Shown here one piece after another: positions 26,308 through 35,431 of a stretch of 64,000 bases of DNA. Under the pieces are notes generated by a model, which did not search any database, was not told the origin of the DNA, and saw nothing but the letters and a program-made list of their open reading frames with translations. Location: positions 147,238 to 211,237 of the forward strand of contig NZ_JANLGY010000022.1 of the NCBI RefSeq assembly GCF_024653915.1, written 5' to 3'. Each line of letters opens with the position of its first letter. Positions within the stretch are counted from its first letter, which is position 1. This DNA is from Sulfuricaulis sp. Its GTDB lineage: Bacteria; Pseudomonadota; Gammaproteobacteria; Acidiferrobacterales; Sulfurifustaceae. Both the position numbers and the translations under genes were made by a program.

Positions 26308-28329
26308 TCAGGCACTGCCGGGTTTCAGGAGATCAGGGTTGGACCAGCCGGCATCGGGATTGAAACGTGGGCCGTACTCTTGGGATAAACGGTGCAGGCT
26401 GTGGCTGATGCCCGTCACCCCCAGACTTTCGACATAGCGCATAGGCCCACCCAGGAAGGGGGCAAAACCGGTGCCGTACACCATGCCGGCATCCACGGCA
26501 TCGGGTTCCACCACCACGCCCTCGCGCAGGCAGGCGACAGCCTCGTTGAGCAGGCGCAGAACCAGACGTTCCGTTACCGGAACATCCGCGGCGATTTTTT
26601 CTGGTGGCGGTGTCTGGCGCTTGCCACGCGCATCGTATTGGTAAAAACCCTGCCCGGACTTGCGGCCAAGATGGCCTTGTCCGACGAGCTCGCGCAGCCG
26701 CTCCGGCACATCGATGCGCAAGGGTCCGGCCAACTCTTCCGCCACCGACAGGCAGATATCGAGCCCAACCGTGTCCGCCAGCGTGATCGGACCCATGGGC
26801 ATTCCGAACTCGGTGGCAGCGTTATCGATCGTCACCAGGCTCACGCCTTCCTCGGCCATTTTCACGGCCTCGAGGAGATAAGGCATAAGGATGCGATTGA
26901 CGAGAAACCCCGGGCTACTTTTGACATCGAGTGGAAGACGTTCGATGGCACCGGTGAAGGCGCGCGCGCGTCCCAGCGCGGCTTCCGATGTTTGAGCGCC
27001 ACGCACGATTTCCACCAGCTGCATTTTTGCCACCGGATTGAAGAAGTGCAGCCCGACCAGACGCGACGGATCCTTCAAGGCCTCACCGATCACTTCCAGC
27101 GGAATGCTCGAGGTGTTGGTGGCAAGCAAAGCCTGCGGACGGACCTTTTGCTCCACCGCGCGGAACAACTCCTGCTTGGGTCCGATCTTTTCCACGATGG
27201 CTTCGATAACGAGGTCGGCGCGCTTCAGCCCATGGCCTTCCAGATCCGGCATGAACCGGTCCATGGCTTCCTGCACCGCGCGCGGGTCCTTGAGCTTGGA
27301 TTTGAAAAACCCGTGCGCCTTCTTGACCGCGCGCGCGAGTATCTCCGGCTCGCGATCTTGCAGACTGACACGGAAGCCCTTGTTTGCCGCCCAGATGGCG
27401 ATATCCGCGCCCATCACGCCGGCGCCGATGACGTGCACGTGCTCGATATCATGAGCCTGTGCCTTGCCGTGACGCTTGAGCGCCTCGCCCAGCAGAAACA
27501 CATGCACCAGATTGCGGCTGGTGCGTCCCACCAACAGTTCGCCGAGCGATTCCGCCTCCCGGTCTTCCCGGGCCTGATCACGCCACAGATCGAGAATGCG
27601 CCACGGCGCGGGATAATGATCGGGATGCGCCTTGCGCCGCACGCGCCCCGCCATCAACTTCACCACCCAGGAACGCAACGGTTTCCACGCGGGCACACGC
27701 TGATACCACGGTGCTTTCCGCGGCGGCGGATTCTGTTTCAGGAACGCCACGGCCGCGTTCATCAGGTGACGTTCCGGCACCAACTCATCGACCAGGCCGC
27801 GTCGACGCGCCTCGCGTGCGGACAGCGCGCGGCCGGTCAGCATCATGTCGAGCGCGGTCAGGTCGCCTACCAGCGGCGGCAGTCTCACCGTGCCCGCGAA
27901 ACCCGGGTGGATGCCGAGACGCACTTCGGGCAGACCGAGACGTGTGCCGGGATCGTCGCGGGCAATGCGATAGGTGCAGGCCAACGCCAGCTCCAGCCCG
28001 CCACCCAGACAGAAACCGTGAATCACCGCGACCGAGGGATAGGGCAGGCTCTCCAGGCGCGAGAACACCTGCTGACCGAGCTGGGCCAACTCGGTCGCCT
28101 GCGCGGGGTCGTCTATTTTTTCGAACTCACGCACATCGGCGCCAGCGATGAAACCCGAGGCCTTGCCCGAACAGAGGATCACCCCCGCGAGCATTTTGGT
28201 TTCGAGTTCCTCGAGGTGTTTGTCGAATTCGTTCAGGACTTCCTGCGACAAGACATTGGCCGACTGACCCTGCACGTCGAGCGTCAACACGGCATGATCG
28301 CCCTGATAATCGAGTCGCCAATGACTCAT
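26308..28329 (-). CDS. fatty acid oxidation complex alpha subunit (FadJ/FadB-type)
   Basis: 673 residues from the ATG at 28329, which overlaps the thiolase stop (ATGA). The N-terminal enoyl-CoA hydratase domain has the oxyanion-hole pattern ASGFIAGADVREF and HGFCLGGGLELALAC. The C-terminal 3-hydroxyacyl-CoA dehydrogenase has the NAD motif VIGAGVMGADIA, NTSSIPL, and the catalytic histidine in GLHFFNPVAKM. It catalyses the hydration and oxidation steps of beta-oxidation. Slightly shorter than E. coli FadJ (714). Confidence 0.92.
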   Translation of the reverse strand: MSHWRLDYQGDHAVLTLDVQGQSANVLSQEVLNEFDKHLEELETKMLAGVILCSGKASGFIAGADVREFEKIDDPAQATELAQLGQQVFSRLESLPYPSVAVIHGFCLGGGLELALACTYRIARDDPGTRLGLPEVRLGIHPGFAGTVRLPPLVGDLTALDMMLTGRALSAREARRRGLVDELVPERHLMNAAVAFLKQNPPPRKAPWYQRVPAWKPLRSWVVKLMAGRVRRKAHPDHYPAPWRILDLWRDQAREDREAESLGELLVGRTSRNLVHVFLLGEALKRHGKAQAHDIEHVHVIGAGVMGADIAIWAANKGFRVSLQDREPEILARAVKKAHGFFKSKLKDPRAVQEAMDRFMPDLEGHGLKRADLVIEAIVEKIGPKQELFRAVEQKVRPQALLATNTSSIPLEVIGEALKDPSRLVGLHFFNPVAKMQLVEIVRGAQTSEAALGRARAFTGAIERLPLDVKSSPGFLVNRILMPYLLEAVKMAEEGVSLVTIDNAATEFGMPMGPITLADTVGLDICLSVAEELAGPLRIDVPERLRELVGQGHLGRKSGQGFYQYDARGKRQTPPPEKIAADVPVTERLVLRLLNEAVACLREGVVVEPDAVDAGMVYGTGFAPFLGGPMRYVESLGVTGISHSLHRLSQEYGPRFNPDAGWSNPDLLKPGSA

Positions 28330-29618
28330 GACTTTCCGCCCTCGGCCCGCAACAGCATGGCACCACCCTGCCCGCCGCCGATGCATAAAGTCGCGATACC
28401 CTGCCCGCCGCCCTGACGCCGCAACGCGTGCAGCAGGTGCAACACAATGCGCGCGCCGCTCGCGCCCACGGGATGGCCGTTGGCGATGGCGCCGCCCTCG
28501 GGGTTCAGGCGCTCCGGGTCCATGGCGCCAAGCGGCTTGTCCAGACCCAGTTTCTCACGCGCGTATTGCGCACTATCCCACGCCGCCTGGCACCCCAGAA
28601 CCTGCGCGGCAAAGGCCTCATTCAGCTCCATCTGTTGCAAGTCGCGCATTTTCATCTTTTGACGCGCCAACAGTTGCGCGACCGCATGCGCCGGCCCGAG
28701 ACCCATCTGGCTCGGGTCCACGCCGGCCCATTCATGATCCATCCACTCCCCGAGTACGGACAGTCCATGCTTCTTTACTGCTTCTTCGCTCGCGAGCAGC
28801 AACATGGCCGCGCCGTCGGTAACTTGCGAGCTGTTGCCGGAGGTCACCTGCCCATACTTTCGGTCGAACACCGGTCGAAGTTTTCCCAGCTGTTCAAGAT
28901 CGGTGTCGCGGCGCAGGCCGGTGTCTTCGGTGAAAAAATTTTCCTTCGTGTCATACAACGTCTCGACTTCCACGTTCATGACGCCGGCATCGAACGCCGC
29001 CGCCAGCCGCTTGTGACTGTTGAGCGCGTACACGTCCTGACTTTCGCGTGTGATGCCGAAACGGTGCGCGACTATTTCCGCGGTTTGACCCATGGACAGT
29101 TTCACCAGCGGGTCGGTCAGACCCAGTAGCAGGGCATACACCGGTTTCAGGAGCGAGGGACGAAACCGCGCCAGGGCCACGAGACGATCCAGCGGGTTGC
29201 GCGCGCGCAGCATTTTCCCAAGCCAGCCGCTCATGGCGTTGTTCCACTGGATGGGCGCGCGGCTCATAGCCTCGGTACCACCGGCCAGCACGATGTGGGC
29301 GCGGCCGAGCAAGATGCGTTCAGCCGCCGAGGCCACTGACTGCAGGCCTGAGGCGCAATTGCGTTGCACCGTGTGCGCCGGCACGCGCTTGCCACAGCCG
29401 AGACGCAGTGCAATCAGGCGCGCGATATTGGCCTCGTCCGCCGCCGGGATGACGCAACCGACAATGACTTCATCAATCTGCGAGGCCGGAAAAGGCTGGC
29501 GCGCCAGCACCGGCCGCGCGCACGCGACCGCCAGGTCGGAGGCCGAAAACGGCCCCGGCTCGGTGCGCGCCTTCAGAAACGGCGTGCGGGCGCCATCGAC
29601 GATGAAAACTCGGTTCAT
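28326..29618 (-). CDS. acetyl-CoA C-acyltransferase (thiolase, FadI-type)
   Basis: 430 residues. Active-site cysteine in QRNCASGLQSV, the GG(T)EAMSRAPI motif, and the C-terminal catalytic pair in NGHPVGASGARI and IGGGQGGAML. The length exceeds FadA (387) and matches FadI (436). It cleaves 3-ketoacyl-CoA in the last step of beta-oxidation. The stop overlaps the fadJ start by 4 bp, so translation is coupled. Confidence 0.93.
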   Translation of the reverse strand: MNRVFIVDGARTPFLKARTEPGPFSASDLAVACARPVLARQPFPASQIDEVIVGCVIPAADEANIARLIALRLGCGKRVPAHTVQRNCASGLQSVASAAERILLGRAHIVLAGGTEAMSRAPIQWNNAMSGWLGKMLRARNPLDRLVALARFRPSLLKPVYALLLGLTDPLVKLSMGQTAEIVAHRFGITRESQDVYALNSHKRLAAAFDAGVMNVEVETLYDTKENFFTEDTGLRRDTDLEQLGKLRPVFDRKYGQVTSGNSSQVTDGAAMLLLASEEAVKKHGLSVLGEWMDHEWAGVDPSQMGLGPAHAVAQLLARQKMKMRDLQQMELNEAFAAQVLGCQAAWDSAQYAREKLGLDKPLGAMDPERLNPEGGAIANGHPVGASGARIVLHLLHALRRQGGGQGIATLCIGGGQGGAMLLRAEGGKS

Positions 29619-29652
29619 GTAACTACCTTAAAATAAGAAACAAAACAAAATG

Positions 29653-29727
29653 GACAGGATTCACAGGATTAACAAGATTAAAAAAGAACATGTTCTAAAT
29701 AATCCTGTAAATCCTGTTAATCCTGTC
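29653..29727. repeat. inverted array of a 9-bp CAGGATT repeat
   Basis: Three tandem units of the form ACAGGATTN (29653-29679) face three units of AATCCTGTN (29701-29727), with only 3 mismatches across 27-bp arms. It sits in the 111-bp gap between fadE and fadI and could form a strong hairpin on either strand. This kind of CAGGATT repeat is dispersed in many environmental proteobacteria. Confidence 0.85.
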
Positions 29728-29729
29728 AA

Positions 29730-32150
29730 TTAAATTTTTTCAAAATCATCCACCGCGATCACTTCGCGCCGGGCGGCGTAGGCCGTGCGTACGAGTTTCG
29801 CCTCGGCGGCACTCAATACATTCCGCGCCACGGCGGCTTTCACCTGCGCCTCGTGGTCGCCGAGTAGCATAGGAGTATCTTCAACCAGCTTGGCCAGTTT
29901 GCGCTCCAGCAGTTCCGCGGCGATGACTTTGGGCAGCGCGTCCTCGAGCCGGCCCAACGCTTCGCGGGTTGTCGTCGGCAGATAAATTCCGCGTGTCAGG
30001 CGGTCGCGCGCCGCCGAGGTCTCCAGCAGCAGCACGGCGCAGTCGTGATTCATCCTGTCGTCCGGCACAGGGTTGCGCCGTCCGAACGGAAACACCATCC
30101 CGCCCATGAGCCAGGCTAGAAAAGCATTGGGGAAATTCTTTAGAATCACCACCAGCATCTTCTCGGCTTCGTGCAGGCAGTACTGGCAGGCGTAGCGCAT
30201 CAGCGGAATATCTTCCACCGGACGGCCATCGTCCTCGAAACGTTTGATCACTGCCGAGGCGAGATACATGTAGCTCAAAACATCGGCAAAGCGGCCGGAA
30301 ATTTTTTCTTTGCGCTTGAGCGAGCCACCCAGCGTCAACATGGCGATGTCGGAAATCAACGCGAAAGCGGATGACAAGCGTGTGAGTCGCTGCACATAGC
30401 GCAGGGTGGGCCCGTCCACGGGCGTTCGCACCAGGCGCGCGCTGGTGAGACCGAGCCAGAAAGCGCGCGCCACATTGCTGATCGTATAGCGGATGTGTCC
30501 GAAAATGGCTTCATCGAAATTCTTCACAGCGAGCTTGGTGTCCGGCTCTGCCACCGCGCGCATTTCCTGCAGCACGTAGGGGTGGCAACGCACCGCTCCC
30601 TGACCATAAATAATGAGCGCACGCGTAAGCAGGTTGGCGCCTTCGACCGTGATGCTGATGGGCAGCGCCTGATACACGCGCCCCATGAAATTGCGCGGCC
30701 CGAGACAGATGCCGGACCCGCCCTGGATGTCCATGGCGTCGTTGACCACGCGGCGCATGTGCTCGGTGAGCTGGTACTTGACGATGGCCGAGGCCACCGA
30801 GGGTTTTTCGCCCATGTCCACGGCGCGTGCCGTGAGCGTGCGCGCCGCGTCCATCATATAAGTGTATCCAGCCATGCGCCCGAGTCCCTCTTCCACGGCC
30901 TCGAACTTGCCGATCGGCAGCTTGAACTGGCGGCGGATGCGGGCATAGGCGCCGGTGGCGCGGCAGGCCACCATACCGGCGCCGACGGAAAGCGCGGGCA
31001 GGGAAATCGAGCGGCCGGCGGCGAGCGAGTCCATGAGCATGCGCCAACCCTGGCCCACACGTTCGCGTCCGCCGATCACCCAGTCGAGCGGAATAAAAAC
31101 ATCCTCGCCCCAGTTAGGTCCGTTCTGAAACGGAATGTTGAGCGGGTTGTGGCGTGTACCGATTTTGACACCGGGCGTGTTGGTCGGGATCAGCGCCAGC
31201 GTGATGCCAAGATCTTCCTCGCTGCCCAGCAGATTGTCCGGGTCGAATAAACGGAACGCGAGCCCGAGCACGGTGGCCACCGGGCCGAGCGTGATATAGC
31301 GCTTCTCCCAATTGAGACGAATGCCCAGCACATTTTTCTTTCCCTTGAACGTGCCGCGACAGACTATGCCGCGGTCCGGCATGCTGCCGGCATCCGAGCC
31401 GGCCTCGGGGCCGGTGAGGGCGAAGCACGGCACTTCTTTGCCGCGCGCCAGGCGCGGGAGATACTGTTTCTTCTGCTGGTCCGTGCCGTAGTGCAGCAGC
31501 AACTCTGCCGGACCGAGCGAGTTTGGCACCATGATGGTGACACCGGCGGTTATCGAGCGGCTGGCGACCTTCACTACCACCGCCGAATGCGCCTGCGCGG
31601 AAAATTCCAGGCCGCCATATTTCTTCGGGATGATCATGCCGAAGAAACCCTCGTCCTTCATGAAACGCCACACTTTCGGCGGCAGGTCGCGCTGCTCGTG
31701 CGTGATCTGCCAGTCGTCGAGCATGGCGCACAATTTTTCCACCGGACCGTCGAGGAAGGCCTGCTCCGCATCGGACAGCGACGGTTGCGGGAGATTGAAC
31801 AACTGGTCCCAATCGGGATCGCCGCCAAACAGCTCGGCCTCCCACCACACGGTACCGGCCTCGAGTGCCTCGCGCTCGGTGTCCGACATCGCCGGCATGA
31901 TTTTCTTGAACACGCGCAGCAACGGGGCGCTGATCAAGGCGCGGCGCAACGGCGGCATGGCCAGCGGAATGAAAAGGATCAGGAAAAGCGCCAGAACCAA
32001 CAGCGACACCGTGGGAGATGGATCGGTAAAGGCATCCCACAGGGCCATGGCAGCCGCGAGCACCATGGCCCACACCAGTCCCGGGACGCGCTGGGCCGCG
32101 AGTCCCCAGATTATCACCACGGCAATCAGTATCCAGACGGCGGTATTCAT
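29730..32150 (-). CDS. fadE: acyl-CoA dehydrogenase (FadE-type)
   Basis: 806 residues, the large FadE class. Two to three N-terminal hydrophobic helices (1-65) anchor it to the membrane. The FAD/acyl-CoA core has PKKYGGLEFSAQAHSAVVVKVASRS, ALTGPEAGSDAGSM and the flavin-domain sequence GGSGICLGPRNFMGRVYQALP. A C-terminal extension of about 250 residues follows. It catalyses the first step of beta-oxidation and passes electrons to ETF. A rubredoxin gene is 108 bp upstream on the same strand. The stop is directly after the CAGGATT inverted repeat. Confidence 0.93.
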   Translation of the reverse strand: MNTAVWILIAVVIIWGLAAQRVPGLVWAMVLAAAMALWDAFTDPSPTVSLLVLALFLILFIPLAMPPLRRALISAPLLRVFKKIMPAMSDTEREALEAGTVWWEAELFGGDPDWDQLFNLPQPSLSDAEQAFLDGPVEKLCAMLDDWQITHEQRDLPPKVWRFMKDEGFFGMIIPKKYGGLEFSAQAHSAVVVKVASRSITAGVTIMVPNSLGPAELLLHYGTDQQKKQYLPRLARGKEVPCFALTGPEAGSDAGSMPDRGIVCRGTFKGKKNVLGIRLNWEKRYITLGPVATVLGLAFRLFDPDNLLGSEEDLGITLALIPTNTPGVKIGTRHNPLNIPFQNGPNWGEDVFIPLDWVIGGRERVGQGWRMLMDSLAAGRSISLPALSVGAGMVACRATGAYARIRRQFKLPIGKFEAVEEGLGRMAGYTYMMDAARTLTARAVDMGEKPSVASAIVKYQLTEHMRRVVNDAMDIQGGSGICLGPRNFMGRVYQALPISITVEGANLLTRALIIYGQGAVRCHPYVLQEMRAVAEPDTKLAVKNFDEAIFGHIRYTISNVARAFWLGLTSARLVRTPVDGPTLRYVQRLTRLSSAFALISDIAMLTLGGSLKRKEKISGRFADVLSYMYLASAVIKRFEDDGRPVEDIPLMRYACQYCLHEAEKMLVVILKNFPNAFLAWLMGGMVFPFGRRNPVPDDRMNHDCAVLLLETSAARDRLTRGIYLPTTTREALGRLEDALPKVIAAELLERKLAKLVEDTPMLLGDHEAQVKAAVARNVLSAAEAKLVRTAYAARREVIAVDDFEKI

Positions 32151-32258
32151 AATTTCCCTGCCTTGGGCATCTTTATTCCCTGATTTTTCGGAGCAGCCAG
32201 TGCCCTTCCATTGTAGTCCACAGCCCGTCCCGGGCGCTGATTCGGGGTGAAACGGCTC

Positions 32259-32423
32259 TCAGATCTGGATCATTTCAAAATCAGACTTGGCCGCGCCGCA
32301 ATCGGGACATTTCCAGTTCTCCGGGACATCCTCCCAGCGTGTTCCGGGGGGAATACCGTCCTCCGGCCGGCCTTTTTCTTCCTCATAAACATAACCGCAG
32401 ATCACGCACATGTACGACTTCAT
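32259..32423 (-). CDS. rubA: rubredoxin
   Basis: 54 residues, shorter than the usual cutoff for gene finding. Both iron-binding knuckles are complete: CVICGYVY (Cys6, Cys9) and [11 protein letters not shown] (Cys39, Cys42), with the typical [15 protein letters not shown] between them. It is a cytoplasmic one-electron carrier with an Fe(Cys)4 centre. It is divergent from hemH with a 94-bp gap, and upstream of fadE. A GAGAGGCAGGA purine stretch lies before the ATG. In related bacteria a rubredoxin gene often sits next to thiD/thiE/hemL, so this is probably an ancestral neighbour of the thiamin-haem genes. Confidence 0.95.
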   Translation of the reverse strand: MKSYMCVICGYVYEEEKGRPEDGIPPGTRWEDVPENWKCPDCGAAKSDFEMIQI

Positions 32424-32517
32424 TCCTGCCTCTCAATGCCGGTGAAGGGGACGATGGGCAATGATCGCATTTTCATCTTCATGGTGAAACCTCAGGGGCG
32501 GCGGTAGAATTCCCGCG

Positions 32518-33492
32518 ATGTCAGATCGCGTCGCGGTGGTGTTGTGCAACCTGGGAGGTCCGGATTCGCTGGCAGCGGTGCGCCCGTTTCTGTTCAACCT
32601 TTTTTCCGACCCGGATATCTTCCGCCTGCCGCTCGGCTGGCTCACGCAGCGCCCGTTCGCGAGCCTGATCGCGTGGCGTCGCGCTCCCGAGGCCGCCCAT
32701 GGCTACGCCGCCATCGGCGGCAAATCCCCGATACTCGAATACACGCAGGCGCAGGCCGGCGCCTTGCAAAAGGTACTCGACGGCGCAGGCCAATTCGATG
32801 TGCACGTGTGCATGCGTTACTGGCATCCGCTGACCGATGCCGTGGTGGCGACGCTCAAGCAGAAAAACTACGCGCGCGTCATTCTGCTGCCGCTATACCC
32901 GCACTATTCCATCACCACGACCGGTAGCGCCTATAACGAATTCCAGCGCCAGTGCGAGCGACAGCATTACCAACCCGCCGTGACCCTGGTACGACAATGG
33001 TACGACCAGCCCGATTACCAGGCCGCGATCGTGGAGACGCTGCGTGCCGAACTGAAAAAATTTCCCGACCCCGATCCGGCGCGTATCGAATTATTGTTTT
33101 CAGCGCATGGCCTGCCGCAGAAAATCGTCGACGGCGGCGATCCCTACGAGCGCCAGATCCGCGCCACGTTCGATGCCGTGCGCACACAACTGGGGTGGCC
33201 AAACACGACACTGTGTTACCAGAGCCGGGTCGGGCCGCTCGAATGGTTGCGGCCCTACATACAGGACGTGATCCGCGACAAGGCCGCTAAAGGCGCGAAA
33301 CAGATGTTGGTGTATCCCATCGCCTTCGTGTCGGACCACGTCGAAACCCTGTTCGAGCTCGGCATCACCTACGCCGAGCTGGCGCGCGCGCAGGGCATTA
33401 CACACTACCGCGTGACTCCAGCACTCAACAACCATCCGCGCTTCATCGCAGCGCTGAAATCACTCGTGCTCAACGCGGCGTCGACGCCATGA
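32518..33492 (+). CDS. hemH: ferrochelatase
   Basis: 324 residues. Ferrochelatase signatures include VVLCNLGGPDS, RYWHPLTDAVV, LPLYPHYSITTTGS and the catalytic histidine in LLFSAHGLPQKIVDGGDPY, then VYPIAFVSDHVETLFEL with the second conserved acidic site. It inserts Fe2+ into protoporphyrin IX, the last haem step, and is membrane-associated. It overlaps thiD by ATGA. hemL and a hemG-type gene are also in this window. Confidence 0.94.
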   Translation: MSDRVAVVLCNLGGPDSLAAVRPFLFNLFSDPDIFRLPLGWLTQRPFASLIAWRRAPEAAHGYAAIGGKSPILEYTQAQAGALQKVLDGAGQFDVHVCMRYWHPLTDAVVATLKQKNYARVILLPLYPHYSITTTGSAYNEFQRQCERQHYQPAVTLVRQWYDQPDYQAAIVETLRAELKKFPDPDPARIELLFSAHGLPQKIVDGGDPYERQIRATFDAVRTQLGWPNTTLCYQSRVGPLEWLRPYIQDVIRDKAAKGAKQMLVYPIAFVSDHVETLFELGITYAELARAQGITHYRVTPALNNHPRFIAALKSLVLNAASTP

Positions 33493-34307
33493 ACAATTCC
33501 ACACCGCCCGTGGTTCTGGTTTTTGCCGGCAGCGACCCCACCGGCGGCGCCGGCATCGTCGCCGACGTGCTGACGCTGGCGAGCCTCGGCTGCCACCCGG
33601 CCGTGGTCGTCACCGCCGTCACCGCGCAGGACACCCGTGGCATCAAGCAATTCACTTGCACCGATACCGAGCTGGTCATCGCACAGGCGCGTGCCGTACT
33701 CGAAGACATGCCGGTGGCGGCTTTCAAGATCGGCATGCTCGGCAGCAGCGAAATCGCCACCGCCGTGTCTGGCATCGTCGCGGATTATCCTGACATCCCG
33801 CTCATTCTCGACCCGATCCAACGCTCGGGACGCGGCGATGCGCTCGCCGACAGCATGCTCGACGGCGCGCTGCGCAGCCTGCTGATCCCGCAGAGCACCC
33901 TGATCACGCCGAACAGCCTGGAGGCACGCTTGCTCGCGCCCGGTGCCGACACGCTCGATGCCTGCGCGCAGGAATTAATGTCGCTTGAGTGCGAATACGT
34001 GCTCATCACCGGCACGCACGAGAAAACACCTGAGGTCATCCACCGGATGTACGGCAACTTGCGCCAGCTCGAAACCTTCGTGTTCGAACGCCTGCCCGGG
34101 AGCTATCACGGCTCGGGCTGCACGCTGGCCTCCGCCTGTGCCGCCTCCCTCGCGCACGGGCTCGACCCGGTCAACGCCGTGGGCGAGGCGCTGCGTTACA
34201 CCTGGGAATCTCTGAAGCACGGTTTTCGCCCGGGCATGGGGCAGTCGTTGCCAAACCGGCTGTACTGGGCGTGGGAGATTGATGAGCCGGAAAATGGCGA
34301 AGGTTGA
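33489..34307 (+). CDS. thiD: hydroxymethylpyrimidine/phosphomethylpyrimidine kinase
   Basis: 272 residues, start overlapping the hemH stop. Ribokinase-fold motifs are AGSDPTGGAGIVADVLTLASLG near the N-terminus, HDDPVL-like segments, and the ATP-site anion hole GSYHGSGCTLASACAASLAHG. It phosphorylates HMP and HMP-P for thiamin synthesis. Its last 46 bases are duplicated (40/46 identical) 1.18 kb downstream, suggesting that DNA was inserted at this 3' end and the gene end restored. thiE would be expected next but is 4.3 kb away. Confidence 0.93.
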   Translation: MNNSTPPVVLVFAGSDPTGGAGIVADVLTLASLGCHPAVVVTAVTAQDTRGIKQFTCTDTELVIAQARAVLEDMPVAAFKIGMLGSSEIATAVSGIVADYPDIPLILDPIQRSGRGDALADSMLDGALRSLLIPQSTLITPNSLEARLLAPGADTLDACAQELMSLECEYVLITGTHEKTPEVIHRMYGNLRQLETFVFERLPGSYHGSGCTLASACAASLAHGLDPVNAVGEALRYTWESLKHGFRPGMGQSLPNRLYWAWEIDEPENGEG

Positions 34308-34354
34308 CAATATCGCATCTTAGGTTGACAATCATTCAGACAAAGGTTGTCAAT
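34301..34354 (+). promoter_or_regulatory. promoter with repeated operator half-sites before the GHKL regulator
   Basis: AGGTTGACAAT occurs at 34301-34311 and again at 34322-34332, 21 bp (two helical turns) apart. An inverted copy of its core (TTGTCAAT) lies at 34347-34354. The first repeat gives a -35 (TTGACA, 34304-34309) and the second supplies a GACAAT -10 with 17-bp spacing. A protein binding all three would block the promoter. The regulator downstream has its own N-terminal winged helix, so autoregulation is likely but inferred. Confidence 0.6.
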
Positions 34355-34372
34355 TGATGCGGCGCTATTTTT

Positions 34373-35410
34373 ATGACCAAAGTGCGGATGCGGGGTGAGG
34401 CGGTAAGAAAATTCATCCTCGCCAACGTGGAAAAACATCCGGCGGACATCGCCCGGATGGCGGCGGACAAGTTCGGCATCACCCGGCAGGCGCTAAGCAA
34501 ACACCTCCAGAAGCTGGTCGGCGAGCACGCGCTCAAGCAACTCGGCAAAACCAGAAATCGCACCTACCGGCTGGCGCCGCTGGCCCATTGGCACAAGACT
34601 TTTCCCCTCACGAAAACACTGGCGGAGGATCGGGTCTGGAGAGAGGACGTCGCGCCCTCGCTGGGCCAAGTGCCCCAGAACGTTCTGGAGATATGGCACT
34701 ACGGTTTCACGGAAATCTTCAACAATGCCATTGATCACTCGGAAGGCACCCTGATCGCCGTTGATTTCCGCAAGACCGCGTCCACCACGCAGATCGCGAT
34801 CCATGACAACGGCGTCGGCATTTTCAAGAAGATTCAAGCGGCCCTGGGACTGATTGACGAGCGCCACGCGGTACTGGAATTGGCGAAGGGCAAACTGACC
34901 ACCGATCCCGCCCGCCACACGGGCGAGGGAATCTTTTTTGCATCGCGCATGTTCGACGACTTCGAAATCCTGTCGGGAGGCATCCATTTCTCGCACCAGT
35001 TCGACAAGAGAGAGGACTGGATACTGGAGCGAGACCGCTTCTCTTCCGGCACGGCGGTGTGGATGAAACTCAACAATCACACGGCGCGAACCACGAAAAA
35101 GGTTTTCGACAAATTTACTTCGGGAGAGGATTACGGATTCACGAAAACGGTTGTGCCGGTAAAGCTGGCGCAATACGGTGACGAAAACCTGGTATCCCGC
35201 TCGCAGGCCAAAAGGCTGCTGGCCCGGGTTGAGCGGTTCGAGACGGTGATTCTTGATTTCAACGGCGTGGCGTCCATCGGGCAGGCATTTGCCGACGAAA
35301 TTTTCAGGGTATTCGCCGCGCAGTACCCGAATGTGGCGCTGCTTGAACTGAATGCCAACTCAGCGGTGAAGCGCATGGTCAGCCGCGCGCGCGTCAACGC
35401 TAAACCATAA
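34373..35410 (+). CDS. winged-helix / GHKL ATPase / STAS-like (DUF4325) regulator
   Basis: 345 residues in three parts. Residues 1-65 are a winged helix-turn-helix (ADKFGITRQALSKHLQKLVGEHALKQLG). Residues about 100-220 are a histidine-kinase-like ATPase with an N-box (EIFNNAIDHS), G1-like DNGVGI and GEGIFFASRMFDDF, but no phospho-acceptor H-box is seen. Residues about 255-345 are a DUF4325 STAS-like domain (VSRSQAKRLLARVERFETVILDFNGVASIGQAFADEIFRVFA). It resembles an anti-sigma kinase, antagonist and DNA-binding domain in one chain. It is inserted behind thiD and is transferred DNA by context. Target unknown. Confidence 0.78.
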   Translation: MTKVRMRGEAVRKFILANVEKHPADIARMAADKFGITRQALSKHLQKLVGEHALKQLGKTRNRTYRLAPLAHWHKTFPLTKTLAEDRVWREDVAPSLGQVPQNVLEIWHYGFTEIFNNAIDHSEGTLIAVDFRKTASTTQIAIHDNGVGIFKKIQAALGLIDERHAVLELAKGKLTTDPARHTGEGIFFASRMFDDFEILSGGIHFSHQFDKREDWILERDRFSSGTAVWMKLNNHTARTTKKVFDKFTSGEDYGFTKTVVPVKLAQYGDENLVSRSQAKRLLARVERFETVILDFNGVASIGQAFADEIFRVFAAQYPNVALLELNANSAVKRMVSRARVNAKP

Positions 35411-35431
35411 CGCCGCCTTAACCGCGCGGCG

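Noticed and set aside
26392..28416. 674-codon open frame antisense to fadJ
   Set aside because: Composition is that of a shadow frame in GC-rich coding DNA (rich in His, Arg, Gln); the opposite strand encodes a complete FadJ-type enzyme with all motifs.
29641..29730. CRISPR-like array
   Set aside because: The CAGGATT units are 9 bp, contiguous and inverted, with no spacers and no cas genes.
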